Assembly: GCA_041481445.1 (NCBI GenBank)
Contig: JBGPBV010000016.1
Span: forward strand, 13,262 to 77,261
Reading direction: 5' to 3'
Length of the DNA stretch: 64,000 nt
Source of the DNA: AA29 sp041481445
GTDB taxonomy: Bacteria > Acidobacteriota > Vicinamibacteria > Fen-336
The notes under the pieces are model-generated. The model saw only the letters and a program-made list of their open reading frames with translations, had not been told where the DNA came from and did not search any database. The translations under genes were made by a program, and so were the position numbers. The first letter of the stretch is position 1, and every line of letters begins with the position of its first letter. Below, piece after piece: positions 17,773 to 25,696 of this stretch.

Positions 17773-19164
17773 ATGGCTATGAAGAGAATGGATCGCCGGC
17801 GGTTCCTGGCCACGGCGGGCCAGGGGGTGGTGGCCTCGTCCGTGGTCGCGGGCTTCCCCGCCATCGTGCCCGCCTCGGTGTTCGGCGCCACCTCTCCCAG
17901 CAACCGCATCAGCGTGGCGGCCATCGGCACCGGGCGCATCTCGCGCGGGCACGACCTGCCCGGCATCTGGCAGCACGACATCGCCACGATCATGGCGGTC
18001 TGCGATCTGGATAGCCGGAGGGTGGAGGACGCGAAGACCCTGGTCAACGGCTACTACGCCGGGAAGACGGGCAAGCCCTACGACGGGGTCAGGACGTACA
18101 CGAACTACCACGACCTCCTCGCCAACAAGGACGTGGACGCCGTCGTCATCAGCACCCCCGACCACTGGCACTGCATCATCGCCATCGACGCCGTGGAGGC
18201 GGGCAAGGACGTCTACCTCCAGAAGCCGGCCTCGCTGACCATCGCCGAGGGCCGGGCGCTGAGCAACGCCGTCCAGCGCACCGGCCGCATCTTCCAGATC
18301 GGGAGCCAGCAGCGCTCGACCGTGCAGTTCCGCTACGCCGCGGAGCTGGTCCGCAACGGCCGCATCGGCCAGTTGCAGACGGTCGAAATCGGCCTGCCCG
18401 GCGATCCCTCCGGCGACGACGAGCCGGAGATGCCGGTGCCCAAGAACCTCAACTACGAGATGTGGCTCGGCTCGACGCCCGTCGTGTACTACACCGAGAA
18501 GCGCGTCCATCCGCAGGAGGGCTACGACCGGCCGGGCTGGCTGCGCTGCGAGCAGTTCGGGGCGGGCATGATCACGGGCTGGGGCGCGCATCACATCGAC
18601 AGCGCGCACTGGGGCATGGACACCGAGCTCACGGGGCCGGTGGAGATCTGGGGCACGGCCGAGTTCCCGAAGAAGGGCCTCTGGGACGTCCACGGCCCCT
18701 TCAAGACGGAAGCGCTCTACGCCAATGGCGTGCACATGATCGTCAGCGGCGATTTCCCCAACGGCATCAAGTTCATCGGCACCAAGGGCTGGATCTTCGT
18801 CTCGCGGGGCAACGAGAAGGTCACCGCCAGCGATCCCGTGGCGAAGCTCAAGGACTCGACCGCGCTCGACGCCAGTGACCCCCGGATCATCACGTCGGTC
18901 ATCGGCCCGGGCGAGATCCACCTTCCCGAGAGCACCGAGCATCACCTCAACTGGCTCGAGTCCGTGAAGTCGCGCCGGCCGCCCATCGCCCCGGTCGAGG
19001 TCGCGCACCGGTCGTGCTCGGCCTGCCTGCTCCACCACGCGGCCATGAAGCTGAAGCGCAAGCTCTACTGGGATCCCGTCAAGGAGCGCTTCAAGGACGA
19101 CGAGCAGGCCAACGCGATGCTGTCGCGCCCGCAGCGGGCGCCCTACACGATCGCCTACTCCTAG
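17773..19164 (+). CDS. Tat-exported Gfo/Idh/MocA family oxidoreductase
   Basis: The 463-residue protein has a Tat signal (RRRFLATAGQGVVASSVVAG, twin Arg at 8-10), then an NAD(P)-binding Rossmann domain beginning ISVAAIGTGRIS and the family motif VYLQKPASLTIAEGRAL (the normal EKP is QKP here), followed by the C-terminal beta-sheet domain (GAGMITGWGAHHIDSAHWGM). These enzymes oxidise or epimerise sugars and cyclitols; the exported ones often keep their cofactor tightly bound. It follows the SMP-30 gene by 58 bp on the same strand. Confidence 0.9.
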   Translation: MAMKRMDRRRFLATAGQGVVASSVVAGFPAIVPASVFGATSPSNRISVAAIGTGRISRGHDLPGIWQHDIATIMAVCDLDSRRVEDAKTLVNGYYAGKTGKPYDGVRTYTNYHDLLANKDVDAVVISTPDHWHCIIAIDAVEAGKDVYLQKPASLTIAEGRALSNAVQRTGRIFQIGSQQRSTVQFRYAAELVRNGRIGQLQTVEIGLPGDPSGDDEPEMPVPKNLNYEMWLGSTPVVYYTEKRVHPQEGYDRPGWLRCEQFGAGMITGWGAHHIDSAHWGMDTELTGPVEIWGTAEFPKKGLWDVHGPFKTEALYANGVHMIVSGDFPNGIKFIGTKGWIFVSRGNEKVTASDPVAKLKDSTALDASDPRIITSVIGPGEIHLPESTEHHLNWLESVKSRRPPIAPVEVAHRSCSACLLHHAAMKLKRKLYWDPVKERFKDDEQANAMLSRPQRAPYTIAYS

Positions 19165-19185
19165 CCGCTACTCCTAGCCGCTACT
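19156..19185. repeat. 13-bp tandem duplication at the oxidoreductase stop codon
   Basis: The unit tactcctagccgc occurs twice in direct tandem plus a partial third copy (tact). It includes the TAG stop of the oxidoreductase gene and reaches the end of the convergent small gene. It looks like a recent slippage duplication. Confidence 0.7.
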
Positions 19186-19450
19186 GCTTCGGTCCCTCGA
19201 AGCGTTCGAAGAACTCGTGCAGGGCCTGCTGGCGGTATTCCTCCAGGTTCTGGGTGAACTCCTCCATCTTCTGCTGCGCCTGCGTCCCTTCCTCGGCGGC
19301 CAGCAGCTTCTCGAACTCCTCGGCCTTGATGACGCCGCCCTGCTGCAGCGTCGCGCGGAGGGTCTTCACCAGCGCCTCGTTCCGGTCCAACCGCTTCCAG
19401 AGGATGCCGAGGAGCATCTCCAGGGTCTCGATCTGCGTTTCGTGATCCAT
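19181..19450 (-). CDS. small helical coiled-coil protein, 89 aa
   Basis: The 89-residue product is almost entirely alpha-helical and charged: ETQIETLEMLLGILWKRLDRNEALVKTLRATL, then a Gly-Gly break, then EEFEKLLAAEEGTQAQQKMEEFTQNLEEYRQQALHEFFERF. It looks like a short antiparallel coiled coil. There are no membrane segments, cysteines or recognisable domain. It converges with the oxidoreductase gene. The family is not recognised. Confidence 0.6.
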   Translation of the reverse strand: MDHETQIETLEMLLGILWKRLDRNEALVKTLRATLQQGGVIKAEEFEKLLAAEEGTQAQQKMEEFTQNLEEYRQQALHEFFERFEGPKQ

Positions 19451-19573
19451 GCGCTCTCACCCGAGCCCACGGGCATCGTGGGCGAAATCCGCGGCCAGGT
19501 TGCTGCTGGTGCCGGGACTGGAACCAAAGACCCGCCGATTCTACGTTCTTTTGGAGGTGAGGCCGCGCCCGTA

Positions 19574-20629
19574 CTATCGTGCCGCCTGGAGCTCTCCTTC
19601 GAGCGCGCGCTTGACCACCCGCACCTGGGCGTCGAGCCGCCGCCGGACCAGGCGATTCAGGAGGAGCCGCTCGATCCAGGTGAAGCCGGTCGGACGGATG
19701 TCCGCTCGCGTGCGGTTGATGGTGACGAGATAGGAGCCTCTGGCCTCTTCCAGGAACATCGTGGTGGCCAGCGAGGCCTCGTAGTAGTGGGTGGCGTAGA
19801 GCTGCTTGGTGGTGGCGATGATGATCCTCTCCCCCGGGCTCTTGCGATCGACGATGGTGCAGTGGTTCAGGCTGAGAACGCCCGTCCGCCAGAACTTCTC
19901 CTTCATCCAGTAGATGAAGTCCTCGGCATCCGGCGGACGCCGGTTCGGGTAGGAAGCCAGGTACGCCGCCACGTCGGGTGCGGTCGCTCCCAGAAGGGAC
20001 GACCGGGAAAGGATGCGATTGAAGCCGGCGGCGATGTGGACGGGATCATCGTTGTTGATGTACTCGAACAGGGCGGCGTCCCCGGTGCTCGTGTATCCGG
20101 CGGCGTAGCTGGCGAGGATCTCGCGCGCGAGCCCGTTGGCCTCGGCGGCGGCCGCCGGCGACGACCAATGGATACGGGTCCGGAACTGCTCGATCGCTTC
20201 GCGCGAGAGCCGCACCTCGCAGTCGCCTACGCGGCAGCGAGCCAGGTCACGAATGTCGCCGGCGTCGAGGGTCAGCCCCTCGAGATCGCGCGGAGCCGGC
20301 GGGCGGCCGAGTCGTCCGGTCTGCACGACCCACGGCTGCCGGCGCCAGTCGTCGACGCCGCGCAGCCAGGCCAGCACGGCTTCTGGCGTCGCCCGTACGC
20401 GCAGGGCGGCCACGGACAGCACTTCGGAGCGGTCGTCGGTGTCGATCGTCTTCGCGACCACCTCACCCTTCTCGATGGCGGCGATCTCGGACGGGGTGAG
20501 GCTGGCCTCGCGGAAGGCGGCGAGGCGGACGGACAGGCTGCCCAGCGCCGCCTCCGGGACGAGAAGGAGGTAGACGATCACCGCGGCGCCGAGCCCGGCG
20601 GTCTTCCCGGCCGCCGGCACCCTCCGCAT
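19574..20629 (-). CDS. exported protein of unknown function, 351 aa
   Basis: The protein begins with a signal peptide (GLGAAVIVYLLLVPEAALG) and continues as a soluble domain with KTIDTDDRSEVLSVAALRVRATPEAVLAWLRGVDDW, CRVGDCEVRLS, and a START/SRPBCC-like second half (FWRTGVLSLNHCTIVDRK, ATHYYEASLATTMF, LVTINRTRADIR). It may belong to a lipid- or polyketide-binding fold, but I cannot name a family. Its ATG overlaps the stop codon of the upstream glycosyltransferase gene by one base (TGATG), so the two are co-expressed. Confidence 0.7.
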   Translation of the reverse strand: MRRVPAAGKTAGLGAAVIVYLLLVPEAALGSLSVRLAAFREASLTPSEIAAIEKGEVVAKTIDTDDRSEVLSVAALRVRATPEAVLAWLRGVDDWRRQPWVVQTGRLGRPPAPRDLEGLTLDAGDIRDLARCRVGDCEVRLSREAIEQFRTRIHWSSPAAAAEANGLAREILASYAAGYTSTGDAALFEYINNDDPVHIAAGFNRILSRSSLLGATAPDVAAYLASYPNRRPPDAEDFIYWMKEKFWRTGVLSLNHCTIVDRKSPGERIIIATTKQLYATHYYEASLATTMFLEEARGSYLVTINRTRADIRPTGFTWIERLLLNRLVRRRLDAQVRVVKRALEGELQAAR

Positions 20630-21762
20630 CAACGGCGGATGCGGAGCGCCGCTTCGTACTCGCCGCGGACGCGGGTGGCGATGGAGTCCCAGTCGAAGGT
20701 CTCGGCCCGCTGCCGGTTCACCTCCCCCATGGCGTGGCGCCGATCGGGATCGCCTACGAGCGAGAGGATCGCCTCCTCCAGCGCCTCCACGTTCGAAGGA
20801 GGCACGAGGCGAGCCCCGCCGGGATCGACCACCTGGCGGTAGCCCGGGATGTCGGAGCACACCACCGCTTTCCCGCACGCCATCGCCTCGAGCAACACGA
20901 TGCCGAAGGATTCCTGGCCGGTGGCCGGCGACACGAAGAGGTCGCAGCGCTGGTAGTGGCCGGCCAGCTCCGTCTCCGCGGCCACGCGCCCGTGGAAGGT
21001 GACCCCGGGAATGGACGGCGCCTCGGAGCCCCCCTCGCCGACGACGTCCAGCTCCAGCGCGAGCCCTCGAGCGCGGAGGCGCGCGAAGGCTCGCAGAAGG
21101 TACGAGAGACCCTTGCGGGCATCACGCCAGTTGCCGACGAACAGGAGCCGCAACGATAGCGGGCGCGGACCCGCCCCGTTCGGGGCCGGGCGGAACGTCT
21201 TCGTCGGAACGCCGTTCGGAACCACGGACAGGGTCCGAGCCCAGGCCTCGGCGGCGAACGCGGCGGCCGGCCGCGACACGGCGATCGCGCGATCGAACCT
21301 CGGGAAGATGCGCCGCCCCAGCAGTCGCCGCGCCGCCCGCGAGAGGCCACTCTCGGCCTCCGCGTACATGTGGAAGGTGCAGACGTGGGCGGCCCGCGGC
21401 GAGAACCACAGCGCGTAGTACGGCAAGAGCGGGACGAGGGGCTCGTGCACGTGGACGACGTCGAAGTCGCCGTCGAGGAAGAACCGCCGCACCGACCAGG
21501 GTGGGGTGAGCAGGGCCATGGAGTTGGCGGCGCCGTTGGCGGGAACGTTGACGACGCCGCCGAATCCGCGCGTGTGGTCTCCGGCTCGTCCCCGGCTCAG
21601 CGGACCGACGACCGTCACCTGGTCCCCGCGGCGCCGCATCGATTCCGACAGGTGCTCCGCGTGCCGCTTCACGCCCCCCTCGTCGGCCATGTCGTAGGGC
21701 ACGACGAGACAGACGCGGAGCGGGCGAGCCCGGTCCACGACCGCGCACGGGCGGCTGGCCAC
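20629..21762 (-). CDS. GT4 glycosyltransferase, PimA-like mannosyltransferase
   Basis: The 377-residue protein has the GT-B fold. Its N-terminal domain begins LRVCLVVPYDMADEGGVKRHAEHLSESMRRRG, and its C-terminal donor-binding domain has LLFVGNWRDARKGLSYLL and SFGIVLLEAMACGKAVVCSDIPGYRQVV, the E-x7-E motif of GT4. It is closest in pattern to PimA, which transfers mannose from GDP-mannose to phosphatidylinositol at the inner membrane; the acceptor here is inferred only loosely. The GTG at 21762 is chosen as it lies 14 bases after the SGNH gene's stop and behind a GGGGCGAGG site. Confidence 0.82.
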   Translation of the reverse strand: MASRPCAVVDRARPLRVCLVVPYDMADEGGVKRHAEHLSESMRRRGDQVTVVGPLSRGRAGDHTRGFGGVVNVPANGAANSMALLTPPWSVRRFFLDGDFDVVHVHEPLVPLLPYYALWFSPRAAHVCTFHMYAEAESGLSRAARRLLGRRIFPRFDRAIAVSRPAAAFAAEAWARTLSVVPNGVPTKTFRPAPNGAGPRPLSLRLLFVGNWRDARKGLSYLLRAFARLRARGLALELDVVGEGGSEAPSIPGVTFHGRVAAETELAGHYQRCDLFVSPATGQESFGIVLLEAMACGKAVVCSDIPGYRQVVDPGGARLVPPSNVEALEEAILSLVGDPDRRHAMGEVNRQRAETFDWDSIATRVRGEYEAALRIRR

Positions 21763-21776
21763 ACCTCGCCCCGGTG

Positions 21777-22385
21777 TCAGCGCCGTCCCTCGATCGCCGC
21801 CGCGAACCTTTCCGCGACCCAGACATTCCCCGCCTGCGTGAGGTGGATCCCGTCCACGAAGTGCTCCCGGGGAATCCCGGAAAGCTCCACCAGCGACAGG
21901 CCGCGCTCCGCGGCAATGCGCCGGTAGGCCTTGTTGAGCTGCTCGATCATGCCGTTCATGCTCCAGGGCTCCAAGGGAGCGCCGAAGCCGGTCTTGCCGG
22001 GGAGGGTGGCGAGGTAGACGAACCGGCCCGCGACGCGACATTGATCGAGTACGGCCTCGCAGGCGGCCAGGGCCTGCTCCAGCGAGCGGTCCTGCTTCGC
22101 GTCGTTGGTTCCACCCCAGAGGCAGACCTCCTTGGCCTCGGGGACGGAAAGAAGCTCGTGATAGTTGCGCCGCCAGATCTCGGCCCAGCCGTCCCGCGGC
22201 ACCCCGAGGTTCACCGCCGCCCAGGTCTGGCCGTGCTTCTGGGAGAGCAGCCGCCCGAGGTACAGGGGATAGCTCATGCCGTCCGGGTCGCGCGATCCGA
22301 ACGTCAGGGAGTCGCCCTGACAGGCGAGGAGTCCGTAGACACTGGCGCGCCTTTTTTGCGTCTTCCCCGAGGCCGAGCCCTCCAT
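21777..22385 (-). CDS. SGNH/GDSL-type hydrolase
   Basis: This 202-residue enzyme carries block I GDSLTFG (about residue 25), block III GGTND (about 93) and block V DGIHLTQAG near the C terminus, giving Ser, Gly/Asn and the Asp-His pair of the SGNH fold. No signal peptide is obvious, so it is probably a cytoplasmic esterase or lipase-like enzyme. It heads the unit with the glycosyltransferase and the exported protein, so deacylation of a glycolipid or glycan is plausible. The start is uncertain because no clear ribosome site precedes the ATG at 22385. Confidence 0.82.
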   Translation of the reverse strand: MEGSASGKTQKRRASVYGLLACQGDSLTFGSRDPDGMSYPLYLGRLLSQKHGQTWAAVNLGVPRDGWAEIWRRNYHELLSVPEAKEVCLWGGTNDAKQDRSLEQALAACEAVLDQCRVAGRFVYLATLPGKTGFGAPLEPWSMNGMIEQLNKAYRRIAAERGLSLVELSGIPREHFVDGIHLTQAGNVWVAERFAAAIEGRR

Positions 22386-22917
22386 CAGGCCGGTGTCACG
22401 GGACACTGAGCCGGATTCCTCCAGAGTCAATCTCCACCTCCGATCCTGATGCGACCAGTTGACCGCGATCCACGCGGCCACTGTGCAATCGCTGTACCCG
22501 CTCGCGATTCGGTCGGACCAGGAGGCCTCGCCGCATCCCCGCCGCGATCCTTCTCGCCGTGAAGCTGGTCGGGTGCGGCGAGCGACGTCATCGCGGGCCA
22601 TGCGACCGGCTTCGTATGGCTGCGCACCCGTGGCCGCGGCCGACCGCCTGCGGCGCCGCCCGGGAGCGATCGGCTGCCCAACCGCCGTATAGGAGCTCCC
22701 GAACAGATCCCGAACGGCGCCTATCTCCACACGATCATCGACGGGGCCCGCCGCCGAGTCCGCGGACCGGCCGTCAGCAAGTCCGCCACAGCGAGGCCAT
22801 CGCGCCACAGCCGGGCCGGCTCGGTTGGCCGGTGGACGTCAGTGTCCCCCAAGCCTGGCGCGGTCGGTTTCGACGCCTTCCGCACGGAAGCGAACCACGG
22901 CGACGATGGCGAGGACG
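22386..22917. other. intergenic stretch without a convincing gene
   Basis: About 530 bp lie between the SGNH gene start and the UBP-finger gene. The open frames on both strands have Arg/Pro-rich shadow composition and no family motifs, and I see no RNA gene. It presumably contains the SGNH promoter on its left side. Confidence 0.5.
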
Positions 22918-23187
22918 TCAGTACTCGGCAAACGCGTCGTCCGGGTAGCAGTAGAGCCACCGCTCTCCCGGCTCCGCGGAGGCGATCACCGGATGTCGGC
23001 TGGCCCCCGCGTGCTTGCTGGCGTGCCGGTTGGGCGAGTCGTCGCAGCATCGCGTGGTGCCGCATTCCTGGCAGGTCCGGAGGTGTACCCACTGCGCGCC
23101 CGTCTTCACGCACTCCTCGCACTCCCGGCGCTTCGCGTGCTTCACCGCCGTCACGGCTTGGATGTGATCACAGGCTCCGTCCGGCAT
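22918..23187 (-). CDS. UBP-type zinc finger protein
   Basis: This 89-residue protein is a stand-alone zf-UBP domain: CEECVKTGAQWVHLRTCQECGTTRCCDDSPNRHASKHAGASRHPVI, ending EPGERWLYCYPDD. The Cys/His ligands for the zinc sites are present. In eukaryotes this fold reads ubiquitin C termini; bacterial copies are small single-domain proteins of unknown role, often close to thioredoxin-reductase-like flavoproteins with a cyclic-nucleotide-binding domain. Such a flavoprotein is encoded about 2.5 kb away. Confidence 0.88.
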   Translation of the reverse strand: MPDGACDHIQAVTAVKHAKRRECEECVKTGAQWVHLRTCQECGTTRCCDDSPNRHASKHAGASRHPVIASAEPGERWLYCYPDDAFAEY

Positions 23188-23219
23188 GGCGCTTTCCTCA
23201 CTCCTTCAGCCAGCCGTCC

Positions 23220-24005
23220 TTACTGCAAAGTCCGGACACCGGCGGCGGCGCTTTCGATCAGTGACGCGACGGCCCGGGGCTGCGACACGAAGATGGCGTG
23301 GCTGCCCTTGACCTCGACGACCGTCGAACCCGCGCGCCGGGACATGGCGCGCTGCGCGTCGGGTGGGATCATCTTGTCGTCGGTGGCGACCAGGTACCAG
23401 CTGGGCTTGGTCTTCCACGCCGGCTCGCTGATGCTGCCGCTCAGCGCGGCCACGCCCCACGGAACCTGGGAGTCGGCCATGAACGCCGCCCTTTCCACGG
23501 CCACGTCCGCCGCGAAGGAGGCGGGGAACTTCGCCTTGTCGAGGAATAGATAGCCGTCCTGCGGCGGCAGGATCGGCGGCACGGGGGCGCCCGGCACCGG
23601 GTCCTTGATGAGGGTGGACACCGACTCGCCCTTGTCGGGCGCGAAGGCAGCGATGTACACGAGCCCCGCAATCTTTGGATCGTTCCCGGCTTCGGTAATC
23701 ACCACTCCGCCGTACGAGTGGCCGACGAGAACCACGGGGCCGTTCTGCGCGGCAACAATGCGCCTGGTTGCGGCGACATCGTCGGCGAGCGATGTCGTCG
23801 GATTCTGAACGATGGCGACGGTGTAGCCGTCCTTCTTCAGGGCGTTGTAGACGGCCTCCCAACCGGAGCCGTCTACGAAGCCCCCGTGCACGAGAACGAC
23901 GGTCCTCACGCTCGTCGGATGGCTCGTCTGTGCCATCAGAACCTCGGCCGAACCCAACAGCAACGCAACGCCGAACACAGCTGCCGCAAACGTTCCTTGC
24001 CTCAT
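23220..24005 (-). CDS. exported alpha/beta hydrolase
   Basis: The 261-residue protein has a signal peptide (residues 1-25) and an alpha/beta-hydrolase fold: oxyanion-hole VHGGFVDGSGW, nucleophile motif GHSYGG, and catalytic His in KGSHAIF near the C terminus. It resembles small esterase-like proteins annotated as RutD/salicylate-esterase types. The ATG at 24005 has AAGGAG about eight bases upstream. A P1 element lies 79 bp before the start. A decayed relative of this gene survives at 60754-60861. Confidence 0.86.
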   Translation of the reverse strand: MRQGTFAAAVFGVALLLGSAEVLMAQTSHPTSVRTVVLVHGGFVDGSGWEAVYNALKKDGYTVAIVQNPTTSLADDVAATRRIVAAQNGPVVLVGHSYGGVVITEAGNDPKIAGLVYIAAFAPDKGESVSTLIKDPVPGAPVPPILPPQDGYLFLDKAKFPASFAADVAVERAAFMADSQVPWGVAALSGSISEPAWKTKPSWYLVATDDKMIPPDAQRAMSRRAGSTVVEVKGSHAIFVSQPRAVASLIESAAAGVRTLQ

Positions 24006-24083
24006 GACCAAGTCTCCTTTTCAATTCCTCGCGGCCGCGAACGTCGGCGACCAACGGCAAAGTACGCTTCGGCGCGCCCTCGC

Positions 24084-24148
24084 ACATCACGACATCGAAG
24101 GCTTTTGCGCTACCCCGCGAGCGGAGTCTCGCGATACCCAATTCGAGG
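24084..24148 (-). promoter_or_regulatory. P1 upstream element, copy A
   Basis: This 65-bp element lies 79 bp before the exported hydrolase start. On the plus strand it begins acatcacgacatcgaaggc, contains ttttgcgctacc, and ends with a degenerate TACC...TCGAGG palindrome. It aligns without gaps to copies at 29518-29582 and 36923-36987; the first 31 bases match those copies at 26 and 24 positions. The orientation relative to the downstream leftward gene is the same in all three. Confidence 0.55.
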
Positions 24149-24230
24149 GAGTCAGGAGACTCGTCAAGGCTCTCACCGCGAAGGCACGTGTCCTCGCCAC
24201 GTTCTCGTGCGCGGAGGCGAGGGAAGCCGG

Positions 24231-24860
24231 CTAGAGCTGGATGATTCCCCGCCGTATCGCGATCGCGACCGCTTCCGTCCGGTCGCTGGCCCCGAGCTTT
24301 TCCATGACGTGCTTGACGTGAACCTTGACCGTCTCTTCGGAGATGAACAGGTGCTCCGCGATATCACGGTTCCGGTTCCCTCCCGCCACCTGGCGCAGCA
24401 CCTCCACTTCACGCGCAGTGAGGGTCTCGTCGCTGAGATGCTCGGCCAGGTGAGCCACGATCTCGGGAGGGATCCGCTTCTTTCCCGCGTGGACCTGGCG
24501 GATCCCGTCGAGCAGCTCCTTGGGGGGCATGCTCTTCAGGAGGTACCCGCGCGCTCCCGCCTCCAGGGCGCGCTGGATCTCGACGTCGCCCTCGAAGGTG
24601 GTGAGGATGACGATGCGGGCGTCCGGGAACTCCGAGCGGATCGCCGCCATGGCGTCGATCCCGTTCATGTCCGGGAGGCGAAGGTCCATCAGCGTGATGT
24701 CTGGCCGGTGCTGGCGGAACCGCTCGAGGCCGTCCCGGCCGTTGCTGGCCTCCGCAACCAGCTCCATGTCGAGCTGGCTCCTGATCATCGCGGAGATCCC
24801 CTCGCGCAGGAGCGGATGGTCGTCGACACTGAGGACGCGGATGGGGGCAGTTGCGCTCAT
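24231..24860 (-). CDS. NarL/LuxR-type response regulator
   Basis: This is a 209-residue regulator with a receiver domain (RVLSVDDHPLLREG, phospho-acceptor Asp in LMDLRLPDMNG, Thr in ILTTF, Lys in LLKSMPP) and a C-terminal LuxR HTH (LTAREVEVLRQVAGGNRNRDIAEHLFISEETVKVHVKHVMEKL). All phosphorylation residues are present. Its ATG overlaps the stop of the degenerate kinase gene by four bases. NarL-type sites such as TACC-n-GGTA occur upstream of several local genes, so it may control the P1-associated units. Confidence 0.92.
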   Translation of the reverse strand: MSATAPIRVLSVDDHPLLREGISAMIRSQLDMELVAEASNGRDGLERFRQHRPDITLMDLRLPDMNGIDAMAAIRSEFPDARIVILTTFEGDVEIQRALEAGARGYLLKSMPPKELLDGIRQVHAGKKRIPPEIVAHLAEHLSDETLTAREVEVLRQVAGGNRNRDIAEHLFISEETVKVHVKHVMEKLGASDRTEAVAIAIRRGIIQL

Positions 24861-25696
24861 GGACCTGTCTCCCGTCGGCTCGATGTGCTGGATTGCTCGT
24901 GGAAGGCCGCTGCTTCCGGAACGGAGAGCTCGACCTCCCTGCGGAGGCGCTCGTCGTCCCCGCATCGGAGACCGTGGAGCACGCGACGGGCTTCATCGGT
25001 CGCGCGTCCCATGACGGCGAGGACCTGTTCGAGACGCGTGCGGTCCGGCGAGCCCTCGGGCAGGTGATTCACGGCCAGATGGAGCTGCATCGACACGCTC
25101 AGGAATCCCTGGAGGAGCGTATCGTACAGCTCCTGCGCGATTCTCGCGCGCTCCGCCAGCCGTTCGTCCGAGCGCGCGTCGAGCTCCCGCGCGAGCTGCC
25201 GCAAGCGATAGCGGTGGAGACCGACCGCTCCCAGCACCGCCACCGCGAGGCAAGCGACCCAGAACCACGGGGCCTTCCACCAAGGCGGCGCGCCGTCCCT
25301 GACGGTGAGAGCGGCCACCCCGCCTCCGATCCCGGGGAGGGACGGCGTTCGCGCGAGGGGACGGTACTCCGCATCGACGAGGAGGGCAGCATACTCCGTT
25401 CCGAGGTGCGTCGAGCTCCTCCAGGTGGAGTCGGCCTGGATGGCCGTGAAGGGCTGGTCCGCGAACGGCTGCACGTACCAGTCTCCGCTCCGGGCATAGA
25501 GGACGATCCGTTGCCCGCTGCGCGCGCCCGACACCCGGCCCGCGATGGCTCCGAGGCGGACGGTGCCGCCCTCGTCCGCCGGGGGCACCTGGCTCAACTT
25601 GACGACGGGTCCGGCGGCCATCGCCGGCGGACGCGTCCTCGCAAGGAGGATGACGGCGCAGAGGAGGGCGATTGTGCTCGCCCTCGGCCACGTCAT
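24857..25696 (-). CDS. degenerate sensor histidine kinase (phospho-acceptor His replaced by Tyr, no ATPase domain)
   Basis: The 279-residue protein has a signal/anchor (1-28), an extracytoplasmic domain (about 30-135: PPADEGG, GQRIVLYARSGDWYVQP, STWRSSTHLGTEYAALLVD), one membrane helix (about 143-162) and a HisKA_3 dimerisation helix. The H-box reads IAQELYDTLLQGF: Tyr191 (codon TAC at 25124-25126) stands where His is required. The protein ends about 75 residues later without HATPase_c motifs. It cannot autophosphorylate in the usual way. It overlaps genes on both sides by four bases, so it is kept in the operon and may be a signal-responsive partner of another kinase. Confidence 0.85.
   Translation of the reverse strand: MTWPRASTIALLCAVILLARTRPPAMAAGPVVKLSQVPPADEGGTVRLGAIAGRVSGARSGQRIVLYARSGDWYVQPFADQPFTAIQADSTWRSSTHLGTEYAALLVDAEYRPLARTPSLPGIGGGVAALTVRDGAPPWWKAPWFWVACLAVAVLGAVGLHRYRLRQLARELDARSDERLAERARIAQELYDTLLQGFLSVSMQLHLAVNHLPEGSPDRTRLEQVLAVMGRATDEARRVLHGLRCGDDERLRREVELSVPEAAAFHEQSSTSSRRETGP

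Noticed and set aside
22386..22917. Possible genes in the gap before the UBP-finger gene
   Set aside because: All frames are Arg/Pro-rich without motifs or ribosome sites.
24111..24150. Inverted repeat gcgag...ctcgc after P1 copy A as a terminator
   Set aside because: There is no T-run and it lies within the aligned P1 element.
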